This document shows positions 1 to 8,448 of a stretch of 64,000 nt of DNA, piece by piece. The notes below the pieces were generated by a model that made no database searches, was not told where the DNA came from, and saw only the letters and a program-made list of their open reading frames with translations. Within the stretch, counting starts at the first letter, position 1; every line of letters begins with the position of its first letter. The DNA comes from Pseudomonas khavaziana (GTDB lineage: Bacteria > Pseudomonadota > Gammaproteobacteria > Pseudomonadales > Pseudomonadaceae): contig NZ_JAHSTT010000002.1 of NCBI RefSeq assembly GCF_019145205.1, positions 186,001 to 250,000 of the forward strand. The letters are read 5' to 3'. The position numbers and the translations under genes were made by a program.

Positions 1-538
1 GGAACACACCATCACCGAAGAAATCACCGGGATCGACATCGTGCGTGAGCAAATCCGTATAGCCTCGGGACTGCCGCTGTCGGTGAAACAGGAAGATATC
101 CAGCACCGTGGTTTCGCGTTGCAGTTCCGTATCAACGCCGAAGACCCGAAGAACAACTTCCTCCCAAGCTTCGGCAAGATCACCCGTTACTACGCACCCG
201 GCGGCCCCGGCGTACGCACCGACACGGCGATCTACACCGGCTACACCATCCCGCCGTTCTACGACTCCATGTGCCTGAAACTGGTGGTGTGGGCGTTGAC
301 CTGGGAAGAAGCCATGGACCGCGGCCTGCGTGCCCTGGATGACATGCGCCTGCAAGGCGTGAAGACCACCGCCGCCTACTACCAGGAAATCCTGCGCAAC
401 CCGGAATTCCGCAGCGGCCAGTTCAATACCAGTTTCGTGGAAAGCCACCCTGAGCTGACCAACTACTCGATCAAGCGCAAACCCGAAGAGCTGGCCCTGG
501 CCATCGCCGCCGCCATCGCCGCCCACGCAGGCCTGTGA
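1..538 (+). CDS. pycA: Pyruvate carboxylase subunit A (biotin carboxylase), C-terminal part
   Basis: The 5' end lies outside the window; the frame is open from base 2 and stops with TGA at 536-538. The visible residues are the C-terminal lobe of a biotin carboxylase: an EHTITEEITGIDIVREQI stretch, then 'HRGFALQFRINAEDP' and the region ending in 'YDSMCLKLVVWA', all characteristic of the AccC/PycA family. The enzyme carboxylates biotin with ATP and bicarbonate. The next gene, 11 nt downstream, encodes the carboxyltransferase and biotin-carrier subunit, so this is the two-subunit pyruvate carboxylase of pseudomonads, an anaplerotic cytoplasmic enzyme making oxaloacetate. AccC of fatty acid synthesis is the alternative for the domain, but the neighbour makes PycA far more likely. 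Confidence 0.93.
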   Translation, partial: EHTITEEITGIDIVREQIRIASGLPLSVKQEDIQHRGFALQFRINAEDPKNNFLPSFGKITRYYAPGGPGVRTDTAIYTGYTIPPFYDSMCLKLVVWALTWEEAMDRGLRALDDMRLQGVKTTAAYYQEILRNPEFRSGQFNTSFVESHPELTNYSIKRKPEELALAIAAAIAAHAGL

Positions 539-549
539 GGAATATAACA

Positions 550-2358
550 ATGAGCAAGAAGATTTTCGTAACCGACACTATCCTGCGCGACGCCCATCAA
601 TCGTTGCTCGCAACCCGCATGCGCACTGACGACATGCTGCCGATCTGCGACAAGCTCGACAAAGTCGGCTACTGGTCCCTGGAAGTCTGGGGCGGTGCGA
701 CCTTCGACGCCTGCGTGCGCTTTCTCAAGGAAGACCCGTGGGAGCGCTTGCGCAAACTGCGCGCCGCGTTGCCCAACACGCGCCTGCAAATGCTGCTGCG
801 CGGCCAGAACCTGCTGGGCTACCGTCACTACAGCGATGACGTGGTGAGGGCGTTCGTGGCCAAGGCGGCGGTTAATGGTATCGACGTGTTCCGTATCTTC
901 GACGCCATGAACGACGTGCGTAACCTGCGTGTGGCTATCGAAGCCGTCAAGGCCGCTGGCAAACATGCCCAGGGCACCATCGCCTACACCACCAGCCCGG
1001 TGCACACCGTCGAGGCCTTTGTGGCCCAGGCCAAGCAGTTGGAATCCATGGGTTGCGACTCGATCGCGATCAAGGACATGGCCGGCCTGCTGACCCCGTA
1101 TGCCACCGGCGAGCTGGTCAAGGCGCTGAAAGCCGAGCAGAACCTGCCGATTTTTATCCATTCCCACGACACCGCCGGTTTGGCCGCGATGTGCCAGCTC
1201 AAGGCCATCGAAAACGGTGCCGATCATATCGACACCGCCATCTCCAGCTTCGCCTGGGGCACCAGCCACCCGGGTACCGAGTCGATGGTCGCCGCGCTTA
1301 AAGGCAGCGAATTCGACACCGGTCTGGATCTGGAGCTGCTGCAGGAGATCGGCCTGTATTTCTACGCCGTGCGCAAGAAGTACCATCAGTTCGAAAGCGA
1401 ATTCACCGCGGTCGACACTCGCGTGCAAGTCAACCAGGTGCCGGGCGGGATGATTTCCAACCTGGCCAATCAGTTGAAAGAGCAGGGCGCCCTCAATCGC
1501 ATGAGTGAAGTGCTGGCCGAAATCCCCCGTGTGCGTGAAGACCTGGGCTTCCCCCCACTGGTCACCCCGACCTCGCAGATCGTCGGCACCCAAGCGTTCT
1601 TCAACGTGCTGGCCGGCGAGCGCTACAAGACCATCACCAACGAAGTGAAGCTCTATTTGCAAGGCGGCTATGGCAAGGCGCCTGGCACCGTGAACGAGAA
1701 ACTGCGTCGCCAGGCCATCGGCAGCGAAGAAGTGATCGACGTGCGTCCGGCCGATTTGCTCAAGCCGGAAATGACCAAGCTGCGCGGCGAAATCGGTGCG
1801 TTGGCCAAGTCCGAAGAAGACGTGCTGACCTATGCCATGTTCCCGGACATTGGGCGTAAATTCCTTGAAGAGCGCGACGCGGGCACCCTGGCACCGGAAG
1901 TGCTGCTGCCGATTCCGGAAGCCGGCGGTGTGGCCCGTGCCGGTGGCGAAGGCGTGCCGACCGAATTCGTCATCGACGTGCATGGCGAAAGCTACCGCGT
2001 CGACATCACCGGCGTGGGGGTGAAGGCCGAAGGCAAGCGTCACTTCTACCTGTCCATCGACGGCATGCCGGAAGAAGTGGTGTTCGAACCGCTCAACGAG
2101 TTTGTCAGCAGCGGCGGCAGCAAACGCAAGCACGCCACCGAACCGGGCCATGTGAGCACGGCGATGCCGGGCAATATCGTCGACGTGCTGGTCAAGCAAG
2201 GCGATGTGGTCAAGGCCGGCCAGGCCGTGCTGATTACCGAAGCCATGAAGATGGAAACCGAAGTGCAGGCAGCGATTGCCGGCAAGGTGACCGCCGTTCA
2301 TGTGGCCAAGGGCGACCGGGTCAACCCTGGCGAAATCCTGATCGAGATCGAAGGCTGA
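550..2358 (+). CDS. pycB: Pyruvate carboxylase subunit B (OadA-like carboxyltransferase with biotinyl domain)
   Basis: 602 aa. It transfers CO2 from carboxybiotin to pyruvate. Residues about 1-260 form the HMGL-like TIM barrel, with TILRDAHQS near the N-terminus. The expected metal ligands are visible: Asp14, Lys175 (carbamylated in the family) and the HSH pair at 204/206. A conserved PYC/OADA domain follows, and a biotinyl domain lies at the end with the EAMKMET motif, Lys567 being the biotin site. The ATG at 550 is preceded by GAGG overlapping the pycA stop. An in-frame codon at 535 is rejected because it lies upstream of that ribosome site. The gene is annotated oadA in many genomes, but no membrane decarboxylase subunits are present, so a soluble pyruvate carboxylase is inferred. 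Confidence 0.95.
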   Translation: MSKKIFVTDTILRDAHQSLLATRMRTDDMLPICDKLDKVGYWSLEVWGGATFDACVRFLKEDPWERLRKLRAALPNTRLQMLLRGQNLLGYRHYSDDVVRAFVAKAAVNGIDVFRIFDAMNDVRNLRVAIEAVKAAGKHAQGTIAYTTSPVHTVEAFVAQAKQLESMGCDSIAIKDMAGLLTPYATGELVKALKAEQNLPIFIHSHDTAGLAAMCQLKAIENGADHIDTAISSFAWGTSHPGTESMVAALKGSEFDTGLDLELLQEIGLYFYAVRKKYHQFESEFTAVDTRVQVNQVPGGMISNLANQLKEQGALNRMSEVLAEIPRVREDLGFPPLVTPTSQIVGTQAFFNVLAGERYKTITNEVKLYLQGGYGKAPGTVNEKLRRQAIGSEEVIDVRPADLLKPEMTKLRGEIGALAKSEEDVLTYAMFPDIGRKFLEERDAGTLAPEVLLPIPEAGGVARAGGEGVPTEFVIDVHGESYRVDITGVGVKAEGKRHFYLSIDGMPEEVVFEPLNEFVSSGGSKRKHATEPGHVSTAMPGNIVDVLVKQGDVVKAGQAVLITEAMKMETEVQAAIAGKVTAVHVAKGDRVNPGEILIEIEG

Positions 2359-2387
2359 GTACAGCCTTCGAGACTAACGTTTAATCC

Positions 2388-2418
2388 TCGGGGGGGCAGG
2401 TGCTCCCCTTTTTTTTGC
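2388..2418 (+). terminator. Rho-independent terminator after pycAB
   Basis: A G-run and C-run pair (GGGG...CCCC around a GCAGGTGC loop) is followed by eight T residues. It lies 30 nt after the pycB stop and just before the end of the convergent autotransporter gene. Confidence 0.75.
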
Positions 2419-2441
2419 CCGCTATTGAGCGTTCGGCAGCG

Positions 2442-3731
2442 CTAGAAGCTCATCTTCCACTGACCCATCAGACCCTGGTCGCGACCGTGGTTGCCGCTTT
2501 GGCTGGTATAGGTCAGGCCGACACTCTGTTGGGTCGAGAAGGCGAGATCCAGGCCTGCTTGCAGGTCCAGGCTGTCGCGGTCCAGGGCGGTGCCCGTGAT
2601 AGTGAATGCATCGATCATGGTTGGCGCATGGCGCGAGGATTGGCGGACCTGGCTGTCGACGTCGCCATAGAGGTGTTTCCAGCTGGTGCTCAGGTGGGGC
2701 GTGAGGCTCATCTTGTTGTCGAACCGATACACCGTCGCCACGCGCAGGCCGAGGGTGCTGTTCAGGTTTCGCTGGGTCTGTGGGCCGACATTCAACGCGG
2801 TCAGGCCGCCGCTTTCTTTGAAGCGTTCGCGTTGGTAGCGCTGGTAACCGAGGCCAACGAAAGGTTCGACACTGGAGTCGTCACTGCCCAGTTGATAGCC
2901 CAATTCAGAGAACAGCGTTTGACTGCTGGCGTTGTAGCTACCTTTGAGCGACTCCGTGGCATTCAAGAGGCTGACGCTGCGTTTGTTCTGCCCGGCATGG
3001 TTGCTGTAGATCGCGCCAAGGCGCAGGGCCAATGGGCCATCCTGGCGCACGGCATAGCCGCCCAGGTGCCAGCTGTCCAAATCGGAGGCAAAACGCTTGG
3101 CATCGAAGCGACTGGAGGTCTTAGCGCCCATGACACCCACCCGCCAGGCAGGGTCGATTGCCCAGTCGGCGCCCAGCAACAGGCCTTGGGTATCGTGTTT
3201 CAAGCCAGCACTGCCGTGTTGTGAATCAAGGCTGCCGCCATTACCCAGGCCCTGTACCCAGAAGTGGCCTGCGTCGTCAGTAGGCAGTGTACGCAAGGTG
3301 GAGAGCAATTGGCTGCTCAGGTGTTGTGTGCTGCGCTGGGTCGCGGCGGCCAGGTTAGCGTTTTGGCTACCGGCCAATTGCTCAAGAGCCGCGCCGATGC
3401 CTCCGGGCTGCTTGCTCAGTTGGTCGAGTTTTTGCTGCATGTCCTTGAGCTCTTCGGCGCTCATTTGGCCGGATTCAACCAGACCAATCAAGGCCGGTTC
3501 CAGCACCTTGGCGACCTGTAGACCATTGTGCGAGGTGGCCTGCTGCGTAAGGAAACCGTCGAAAGGCGGAGGAATGGGCGGCGCCCCGAACCCGGACATG
3601 AACTCCCACTGAGCGGGAGCGGCGTCGTAGGGCGACCGGTATTCGATATCGCCGCGCGCGTGCACCGGTTGAAAACTGGCGGCTGCCGCAAGGCTGATGA
3701 CTATCGCGATTCTTTGGAGTGTAAAGGGCAT
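2442..3731 (-). CDS. Autotransporter beta-barrel domain protein with minimal passenger
   Basis: 429 aa. An N-terminal signal peptide (hydrophobic segment to about residue 25, ending PVHARG) is followed by a short proline-rich stretch and a helical segment (residues 75-145). From about residue 155 a series of alternating beta strands begins with 'HFWVQGLGNGG' and continues to a C-terminal phenylalanine (QWKMSF), the outer-membrane insertion signature. This matches the autotransporter beta-domain (type V secretion). The region before the barrel is only about 130 residues and has no obvious enzymatic or adhesin repeat domain, so the protein may act mainly as an outer-membrane barrel or display a very small passenger. 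It stands alone and converges on pycB. Function unknown. Confidence 0.75.
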   Translation of the reverse strand: MPFTLQRIAIVISLAAAASFQPVHARGDIEYRSPYDAAPAQWEFMSGFGAPPIPPPFDGFLTQQATSHNGLQVAKVLEPALIGLVESGQMSAEELKDMQQKLDQLSKQPGGIGAALEQLAGSQNANLAAATQRSTQHLSSQLLSTLRTLPTDDAGHFWVQGLGNGGSLDSQHGSAGLKHDTQGLLLGADWAIDPAWRVGVMGAKTSSRFDAKRFASDLDSWHLGGYAVRQDGPLALRLGAIYSNHAGQNKRSVSLLNATESLKGSYNASSQTLFSELGYQLGSDDSSVEPFVGLGYQRYQRERFKESGGLTALNVGPQTQRNLNSTLGLRVATVYRFDNKMSLTPHLSTSWKHLYGDVDSQVRQSSRHAPTMIDAFTITGTALDRDSLDLQAGLDLAFSTQQSVGLTYTSQSGNHGRDQGLMGQWKMSF

Positions 3732-3922
3732 GAATTCCCAACCTCTGATGAATGAGGCCGGGAATTTAGCGGGGGCGCGGGACGATAAATGTCAGGCCAG
3801 TGACCGCTGGCTTGCGGGAGTTGTCTTCGGTGAGATGCGATTAAAAACTCATGGGCTCGAGAGCATTAGCAGGCGGTGAAATCACTGAGCGTGGCCAGGC
3901 GCGGCGCCACAGGTCCTGAGCT

Positions 3923-4693
3923 TCAACCGCGGCGCACATAGCCCTTGCCGAAATGCCGCTCCATGCGCGACTGGATCAGCTCCAGGGCCAGTGACATTAC
4001 CCAGTAAATGATCGCCGCCGTGGTGAGCATCTCGATGTAGCGGTAGCTGGAGCGACCATAGGACTGCGCCAGGAACATCACCTCCCATACCCCCATCACC
4101 GAAATCAACGACGAATCCTTGAGCATCGAGATGAACTGGTTGGTGGCTGGCGGGATGATGGTTCGCATCGCCTGGGGCAAGGTGACGTGCCAGAAGATCG
4201 CCCTGTCGCGCATGCCCAAGGCCAGCGCGGCTTCGCGTTGACCGTGGGGAACGCCGAGGATGCCGGCGCGGAAAATTTCACTCAGGTAGGCGCCATAGTT
4301 CAGCGACAACGCGATGATTCCGGCGGCGATGGCGCCTGGCACCAGGCCCAGCTGCGGCAGGCCCAAATAAATCAGCAGGATCTGGATCAGCAGCGGCGTA
4401 CCACGAAAGAACGAGGCGTAAAAACTGGCAATGCCAAACGCTACTGCGCTTTTCGACAGACGCCCCAGCGCCGTAATAAAGCCCAGCATCGATGACGCAA
4501 CTATGGCACACAGGCACAGGAACAGTGTCAGCGCCGCACCTTGCAGAAAGCCGTTGGGCGCCAGGTGCAGGCCGACAAGGTTGGGCAGCTTGTCGAGGAT
4601 GATCGAGAACTTCAGGTCAAAGCTCAGGAAGAAACTGGCAAACAGTGCAAACAGTACCGCCCAGGTCAGGTAAAGCCGTATACGAAAGCTCAT
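3923..4693 (-). CDS. Polar amino-acid ABC transporter permease (HisM/GlnP family)
   Basis: 256 aa inner-membrane permease. Hydrophobic segments lie near residues 10-30 and 55-85, with several more to the end. The family's EAA loop is visible as 'QREAALALGMRDRAIFWHVTLPQ', where the coupling helix contacts the ATPase. The ATG at 4693 overlaps the upstream binding-protein stop (ATGA), so the two genes are translationally coupled; a longer frame upstream lies inside that gene and is rejected. No ATP-binding subunit gene is adjacent, so the transporter must borrow one from elsewhere or the unit is incomplete. The substrate cannot be read from sequence; a polar amino acid is inferred from the family. 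Confidence 0.88.
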   Translation of the reverse strand: MSFRIRLYLTWAVLFALFASFFLSFDLKFSIILDKLPNLVGLHLAPNGFLQGAALTLFLCLCAIVASSMLGFITALGRLSKSAVAFGIASFYASFFRGTPLLIQILLIYLGLPQLGLVPGAIAAGIIALSLNYGAYLSEIFRAGILGVPHGQREAALALGMRDRAIFWHVTLPQAMRTIIPPATNQFISMLKDSSLISVMGVWEVMFLAQSYGRSSYRYIEMLTTAAIIYWVMSLALELIQSRMERHFGKGYVRRG

Positions 4694-5511
4694 TGGCTGA
4701 TATCGGCGCCGATCCATTTTTGCGACAACTTGCTCAAGGTGCCGTCCTGTTTAAGCTCGGCGAAGACCTCACGCACTTTGCTGTCCCATTGCGCGTCGCC
4801 TTTCTCGATGGCTACCGAGTTGGGCTCCGAATACAACGGCGTGCCGGCGAGCTTGAAGCGTTTATCTTGCGTCAGGCGCGGCTGCGCGGTCACCAGGTTG
4901 GTAAGGATCGCATCCAGGCGTACGCCAGCACCCAGGCCGAGGTCCTGGAACGCCACGTTGTCGGTGTCGTACGGGGCGATCTGCACATCCTCGAATGGGT
5001 ACTGCACCTGGGTATCTTCGGCGCCCTCGATCACCAGATTCTTGTTCAGATAACTTTCGTAGCTGGAGGCACTGGTGAGGCCGACTTTCTTGCCACTCAG
5101 GTCTTTGGCTTCGTGAATACGATCATCCTTGGCGTTGACCACGATCACGGCGGGCGAGGCATAGTATTGCACCGGGAAGTCGAACACCTCGGCACGCGCC
5201 TTGCTCGGGGTCATGGAGCAGATGCAAATGTCATAGCGCCCGCTCCAGCGGCCGGCGGCGATCACGTCCCACGACGGCGTTTCCAGGCGCAGCTTCACCC
5301 CCAGTTTTTGCGCCACGGCCTTGGCCACGTCCACGTCAAAACCGTCGAGCTGGTTCTGCTCATTGAGAAATGAAAACGGCGGGTAACTTTCCATCAGCAC
5401 GCCGACCAACTCTTTTTTCTGCTCGATACGGTCCAGGGTGACGCCGCCAAAGGCTTGGGTGGAAGCGGCCAACATCGTCAGGCCCAGGGCCTGCAGCAGT
5501 CTGAATTTCAA
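4690..5511 (-). CDS. Periplasmic amino-acid-binding protein of an ABC transporter (SBP family 3)
   Basis: 273 aa from a TTG codon at 5511. That start gives a clean signal peptide (short basic start, LLQALGLTMLAAS, cleavage near AFG) and has AGGTG seven bases upstream. An ATG at 5562 would put 17 residues before the signal and is the alternative. The mature protein has the PBPb fold: 'YPPFSFLNEQNQLDGFDVDVAKAVAQ' is split across the ligand-binding lobe, followed by 'GRYDICICSMT' and 'VGLTSASSYE'. It delivers a polar amino acid to the coupled permease. The gene is divergent from the homocysteine methyltransferase gene, so a sulfur amino acid is possible but unproven. Confidence 0.85.
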   Translation of the reverse strand: MKFRLLQALGLTMLAASTQAFGGVTLDRIEQKKELVGVLMESYPPFSFLNEQNQLDGFDVDVAKAVAQKLGVKLRLETPSWDVIAAGRWSGRYDICICSMTPSKARAEVFDFPVQYYASPAVIVVNAKDDRIHEAKDLSGKKVGLTSASSYESYLNKNLVIEGAEDTQVQYPFEDVQIAPYDTDNVAFQDLGLGAGVRLDAILTNLVTAQPRLTQDKRFKLAGTPLYSEPNSVAIEKGDAQWDSKVREVFAELKQDGTLSKLSQKWIGADISQ

Positions 5512-5625
5512 AATCGCGCACCTGAATAAAAAAGTGGTTGTTATTAACCGAATGGTACGCATTAAATAGTTATAAGAACGACTCTCATAGTGAGTTATTT
5601 TCATAAGCATATGAGTAAAAAGCAT

Positions 5626-6528
5626 ATGGGCGCAGCTAACACAGTAATTCTCGATGGCGGCATGGGCCGTGAACTGCAACGCCGTGGCGCGCCGTTCCGC
5701 CAGCCGGAATGGTCGGCCCTGGCCTTGAGCGAAGCGCCGCAAGCGGTGGAGGCCGTGCATGCGGCCTATATCGACAGCGGCGCCAACGTGATTACCAGCA
5801 ATAGCTATGCGGTGGTGCCTTTTCATATCGGCCAAGAGCGGTTCGCGCAAGAAGGCCAGGCGCTGGCCGCACTGGCCGGTGAGTTGGCACGACGGGCGGT
5901 GCAGGCATCCGGCAAAGCGGTACAGGTCGCCGGTTCATTGCCACCGCTGTTTGGCTCTTATCGCCCCGACTTGTTCCAGGCCGAACGGGTCAGTGAGTTG
6001 TTGACACCACTGGTGCAAGGCCTGGCGCCTCACGTCGACCTGTGGCTGGCGGAAACCCAGAGCTCAATCGTTGAGGCACGCGCGATTCATGCCGGCTTGC
6101 CGCAGGATGGCAAGCCGTTCTGGCTGTCGTTTACCTTGAAAGACGAAGACACCGACGACGTACCACGCCTGCGCTCCGGCGAGCCAGTGACCGAGGCGGC
6201 CGAGGCCGCCGCGCAGTTGGGCGTGCAGGTGTTGCTGTTCAATTGCAGTCAGCCGGAAGTGATCGGCGCAGCGATCGATGCGGCGCGTGAAACCTTCGAG
6301 CGAACGGGTGCAGCGATTCAGATCGGCGCCTACGCCAACGCCTTCCCGCCGCAACCCAAGGAAGCCACGGCCAACGACGGTCTGGACCCATTGCGCGATG
6401 ACCTCGACCCGCCAGGTTACCTGCACTGGGCGGCTGACTGGAAGGCGCGTGGCGCCAGCCATTTGGGCGGTTGCTGCGGCATCGGGCCGGAGCATATTGC
6501 GGTGCTGGCGCAGCGCCTGACCAACTGA
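5626..6528 (+). CDS. Homocysteine S-methyltransferase family protein
   Basis: 300 aa from ATG 5626. The family's barrel start 'VILDGGMGRELQRRG' and zinc-binding cysteines are present: one in 'LLFNCSQPE' (about residue 206) and the pair in 'GGCCGIGPEH' near the end. Such enzymes (MmuM type) methylate homocysteine to methionine with S-methylmethionine or SAM as donor. Upstream in-frame starts at 5590 (GTG) and 5611 (ATG) exist, and a direct repeat AAGCATATG covers both ATGs. None has a strong ribosome site; 5626 is chosen because homologues begin just before the VILDGG motif. The gene is divergent from the amino-acid transporter genes, which suggests shared regulation. Confidence 0.85.
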   Translation: MGAANTVILDGGMGRELQRRGAPFRQPEWSALALSEAPQAVEAVHAAYIDSGANVITSNSYAVVPFHIGQERFAQEGQALAALAGELARRAVQASGKAVQVAGSLPPLFGSYRPDLFQAERVSELLTPLVQGLAPHVDLWLAETQSSIVEARAIHAGLPQDGKPFWLSFTLKDEDTDDVPRLRSGEPVTEAAEAAAQLGVQVLLFNCSQPEVIGAAIDAARETFERTGAAIQIGAYANAFPPQPKEATANDGLDPLRDDLDPPGYLHWAADWKARGASHLGGCCGIGPEHIAVLAQRLTN

Positions 6529-6545
6529 TTTACCCACTTCAAAGT

Positions 6546-6572
6546 GTGGGAGGGGGCAAGCCCCTTCTCACA
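6546..6572. repeat. Solo REP-like hairpin
   Basis: GTGGGAGGGGGC...CCCCTTCTCAC forms an imperfect hairpin just after the methyltransferase gene. The left half matches the start of the GTGGGAGGGGGC family repeated elsewhere in the window, but the partner arm and the spacer are missing. It may act as a weak transcription stop; no T run follows. Confidence 0.6.
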
Positions 6573-6597
6573 TTAGGTTTTGTATTGGTTTTGAGGC

Positions 6598-7269
6598 CTA
6601 GGTCCGGCATTCGGCCAGGGTTTTCAGCTGGCCCGAGCCGCTCTGGTTCGCCTCCGACAGCCATGCCTCAAACCCTGCACCTACCTTCGGCCATTCCGAA
6701 TCGATGATCGAATACCACGCGGTATCCCGGTTCCTGCCCTTGACCACCGTGTGCTGGCGGAACACGCCTTCAAAGCTGAAGCCCAAGCGCTCGGCCGCAT
6801 ACTTGGAGCGGGCGTTGGCGTTGTTGCACTTCCATTCCAGGCGGCGATTGCCCTGCTCGAAGGCGTACTTGGCCAACAGGTACACCGCCTCGGTGCTTTT
6901 GGGCGAGCGTTGCATCGGAGCACCGAAAGTGACATGGCCGATCTCGATGCGGCCCTGCTCGGGCACAATCGACATCAGGCTGAGGATGCCTTGGACCTGG
7001 CCAGTCGCGCGGTCAATCACGCTGAAAAAATACGGGTCGTTATGGGCCGCGTGATTATTCAGCCAGGCATCGAACGCGTTGCGCTCAGGGAAGGGGCCGT
7101 AGGGCAAATAGTCCCATAGCTTGGGGTCGGCGCCGGGGCCTTGCAGGGCATTGAACAGGTCATCGCCGTGGCGCGCCGGGTCGAGTTTTTCCAGGCGGAT
7201 AAAGCGCCCTTCGAGCAGTTCAACCGTGGGGGCCGGGACGCCTTTCCAGTCGGCGAGGGAAGTGGACAT
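6598..7269 (-). CDS. GNAT acetyltransferase (RimJ/RimL-like)
   Basis: 223 aa. It has the RimJ/RimL arrangement: 'EGRFIRLEKLDPARHGDDLF' at the start, a central 'GRIEIGHVTFGAPMQRS' strand and acetyl-CoA loop, then 'NNARSKYAAERLGFSFEGVFRQH', the usual C-terminal block of this subgroup. It transfers acetyl from acetyl-CoA to an amine, possibly a protein N-terminus or small molecule; the substrate is unknown. The start has AAGGAG at a good distance. It follows a second GNAT gene by only 10 nt, so with that gene and the PaiB-like gene it forms a three-gene operon. Confidence 0.85.
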   Translation of the reverse strand: MSTSLADWKGVPAPTVELLEGRFIRLEKLDPARHGDDLFNALQGPGADPKLWDYLPYGPFPERNAFDAWLNNHAAHNDPYFFSVIDRATGQVQGILSLMSIVPEQGRIEIGHVTFGAPMQRSPKSTEAVYLLAKYAFEQGNRRLEWKCNNANARSKYAAERLGFSFEGVFRQHTVVKGRNRDTAWYSIIDSEWPKVGAGFEAWLSEANQSGSGQLKTLAECRT

Positions 7270-7279
7270 GCTGTGCTCC

Positions 7280-7726
7280 TTAAAGACCTTGGCGAAATTG
7301 AATGAAACCTGGGCGTTCGGCGATGCGTTGGTAGAGTTGAATCGCGGTGCTGTTGGTCTCGTGGGTCAGCCAATGCACCTTGCAGCAACCATCGGCCTTG
7401 GCGGTGGCATAGACGAATTCGATCAGCTTGCGGCCCACGCCGCTGCCGCGTTGTGACGGAACTACCAGCAAATCCTGCAGGTAACAGGAGTTCTCGATGC
7501 TCCAGTTCGAGCGATGGTAGATGAAGTTGACCATGCCCACGGCCTTGCCGTCTTGCCAGGCCAGGGCCGAGTGGGTCGGCTCGCCGGCGTCGATCAAGCG
7601 CTGCCAGGTGCTGAGGCTGACGGCTTCCGGCAGTTCAGTGTTGTAGAACTGCAAATACGCTTGCCACAGCGCCAGCCAGGCGGACTGATCAGTGGCGGTG
7701 ACCGGGCGGATGTCGATCGGGCTCAT
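7280..7726 (-). CDS. GNAT acetyltransferase
   Basis: 148 aa. A single GNAT domain: 'IRPVTATDQSAWLALWQAYL' at the start, 'LQDLLVVPSQRGSGVGRKLIEFV' with the R/Q-x-x-G-x-G acetyl-CoA loop at about residues 95-105, and 'NSTAIQLYQRIAERPGFIQF' at the end. The ATG overlaps the stop of the PaiB-like gene (ATGA), implying coupled translation. The pairing of a GNAT acetyltransferase with a PaiB-like gene recalls the Bacillus paiAB pair, where PaiA acetylates polyamines, but family resemblance alone does not fix the substrate here. Confidence 0.87.
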   Translation of the reverse strand: MSPIDIRPVTATDQSAWLALWQAYLQFYNTELPEAVSLSTWQRLIDAGEPTHSALAWQDGKAVGMVNFIYHRSNWSIENSCYLQDLLVVPSQRGSGVGRKLIEFVYATAKADGCCKVHWLTHETNSTAIQLYQRIAERPGFIQFRQGL

Positions 7727-8361
7727 TCTGAAACTCCTTGGGGCATAAAGCGGGCGAGGGTCTGGTCGCGCACGTCTAGGCTGGTGGCCAAGCCCTCGCG
7801 AATGCCGTTGATGTCAGCCTGGCTGCGGTTCTGGCCGAGTTTGCGCTTGCCTACCAAACGTTCGATCGGCAGGGCAAAGCCAACAATGGCCTTGAGCATG
7901 GTGTCGATGTAGTTGACAGGGGCGTCGCTGACTTTCCACGGCTGCGCACGCTTGCCTTCATGGCGATCAGTCAGCGCAGTCACCACGGCCAACAAGCGCT
8001 CGGCGTCGGTAAACGCTTCGGGTTTGCCGTAGGCATGCACGGCGATGTAATTCCAGGTTGGCACCACCTTGCCGTGCTCGGCCTTGGCCGGATAGAACGA
8101 TGGGCTGATGTAGGCGTCGGCGCCGGCAAAGATCACCAACGCTTCGCTGCCGTCCTGCAGGTCTTTGCACTGGGGATTGGCCTTGGCCAAGTGCCCGTAG
8201 AGGGTGCCATGGGGGCCTTCATCGGGGTTGAGCAGCAGCGGTAGGTGGCTGGCTTGCAGGCCTTGCTCACCAAAGGTCACCAATTGCGCCAGGCGGGTGT
8301 GCTGGATCAACTGGTGGATTTCAGGCAAATCGTCGAGGGCAAAGGCGCGAGGTGTGTACAT
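7723..8361 (-). CDS. PaiB-family FMN-binding protein
   Basis: 212 aa from ATG 8361, with AAGGAAAA upstream. Family features include 'MYTPRAFALDDLPEIHQLI' at the N-terminus, the split-barrel flavin-binding region around 'THxPLLL' (here ASHLPLLLNPDEG), 'HLAKANPQ', 'FAGADAYISPSFYP' and 'VPTWNYIAVHAYG'. PaiB proteins were described as negative regulators of sporulation and protease genes in Bacillus. In proteobacteria they are probably flavoproteins of unknown role. The gene leads a minus-strand operon with two acetyltransferases and is divergent from a MocR-type regulator, which probably controls it. Confidence 0.88.
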   Translation of the reverse strand: MYTPRAFALDDLPEIHQLIQHTRLAQLVTFGEQGLQASHLPLLLNPDEGPHGTLYGHLAKANPQCKDLQDGSEALVIFAGADAYISPSFYPAKAEHGKVVPTWNYIAVHAYGKPEAFTDAERLLAVVTALTDRHEGKRAQPWKVSDAPVNYIDTMLKAIVGFALPIERLVGKRKLGQNRSQADINGIREGLATSLDVRDQTLARFMPQGVSE

Positions 8362-8381
8362 GGAAATTTTCCTTGGCGAAT

Positions 8382-8423
8382 GCCTGCATCCTAGGCAGGC
8401 TAATGGTTCGTTGTAAGAGCCAT
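8382..8423. promoter_or_regulatory. Palindromic sites in the paiB/mocR divergent promoter region
   Basis: The 87-nt divergent region holds two inverted repeats: GCCTG-N9-CAGGC (8382-8400) and ATGGTTC-N7-GAGCCAT (8403-8423, one mismatch). MocR-type regulators usually bind repeats in the shared promoter with a divergent target, so these are candidate operators. They are read by eye; no binding evidence exists. Confidence 0.4.
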
Positions 8424-8448
8424 CTAGCACCCATTTCATAGGTCCAAT

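Noticed and set aside
463..2301. A 612-codon open frame antisense to pycB
   Set aside because: Same signature of a shadow frame; the sense frame is an unmistakable pyruvate carboxylase subunit.
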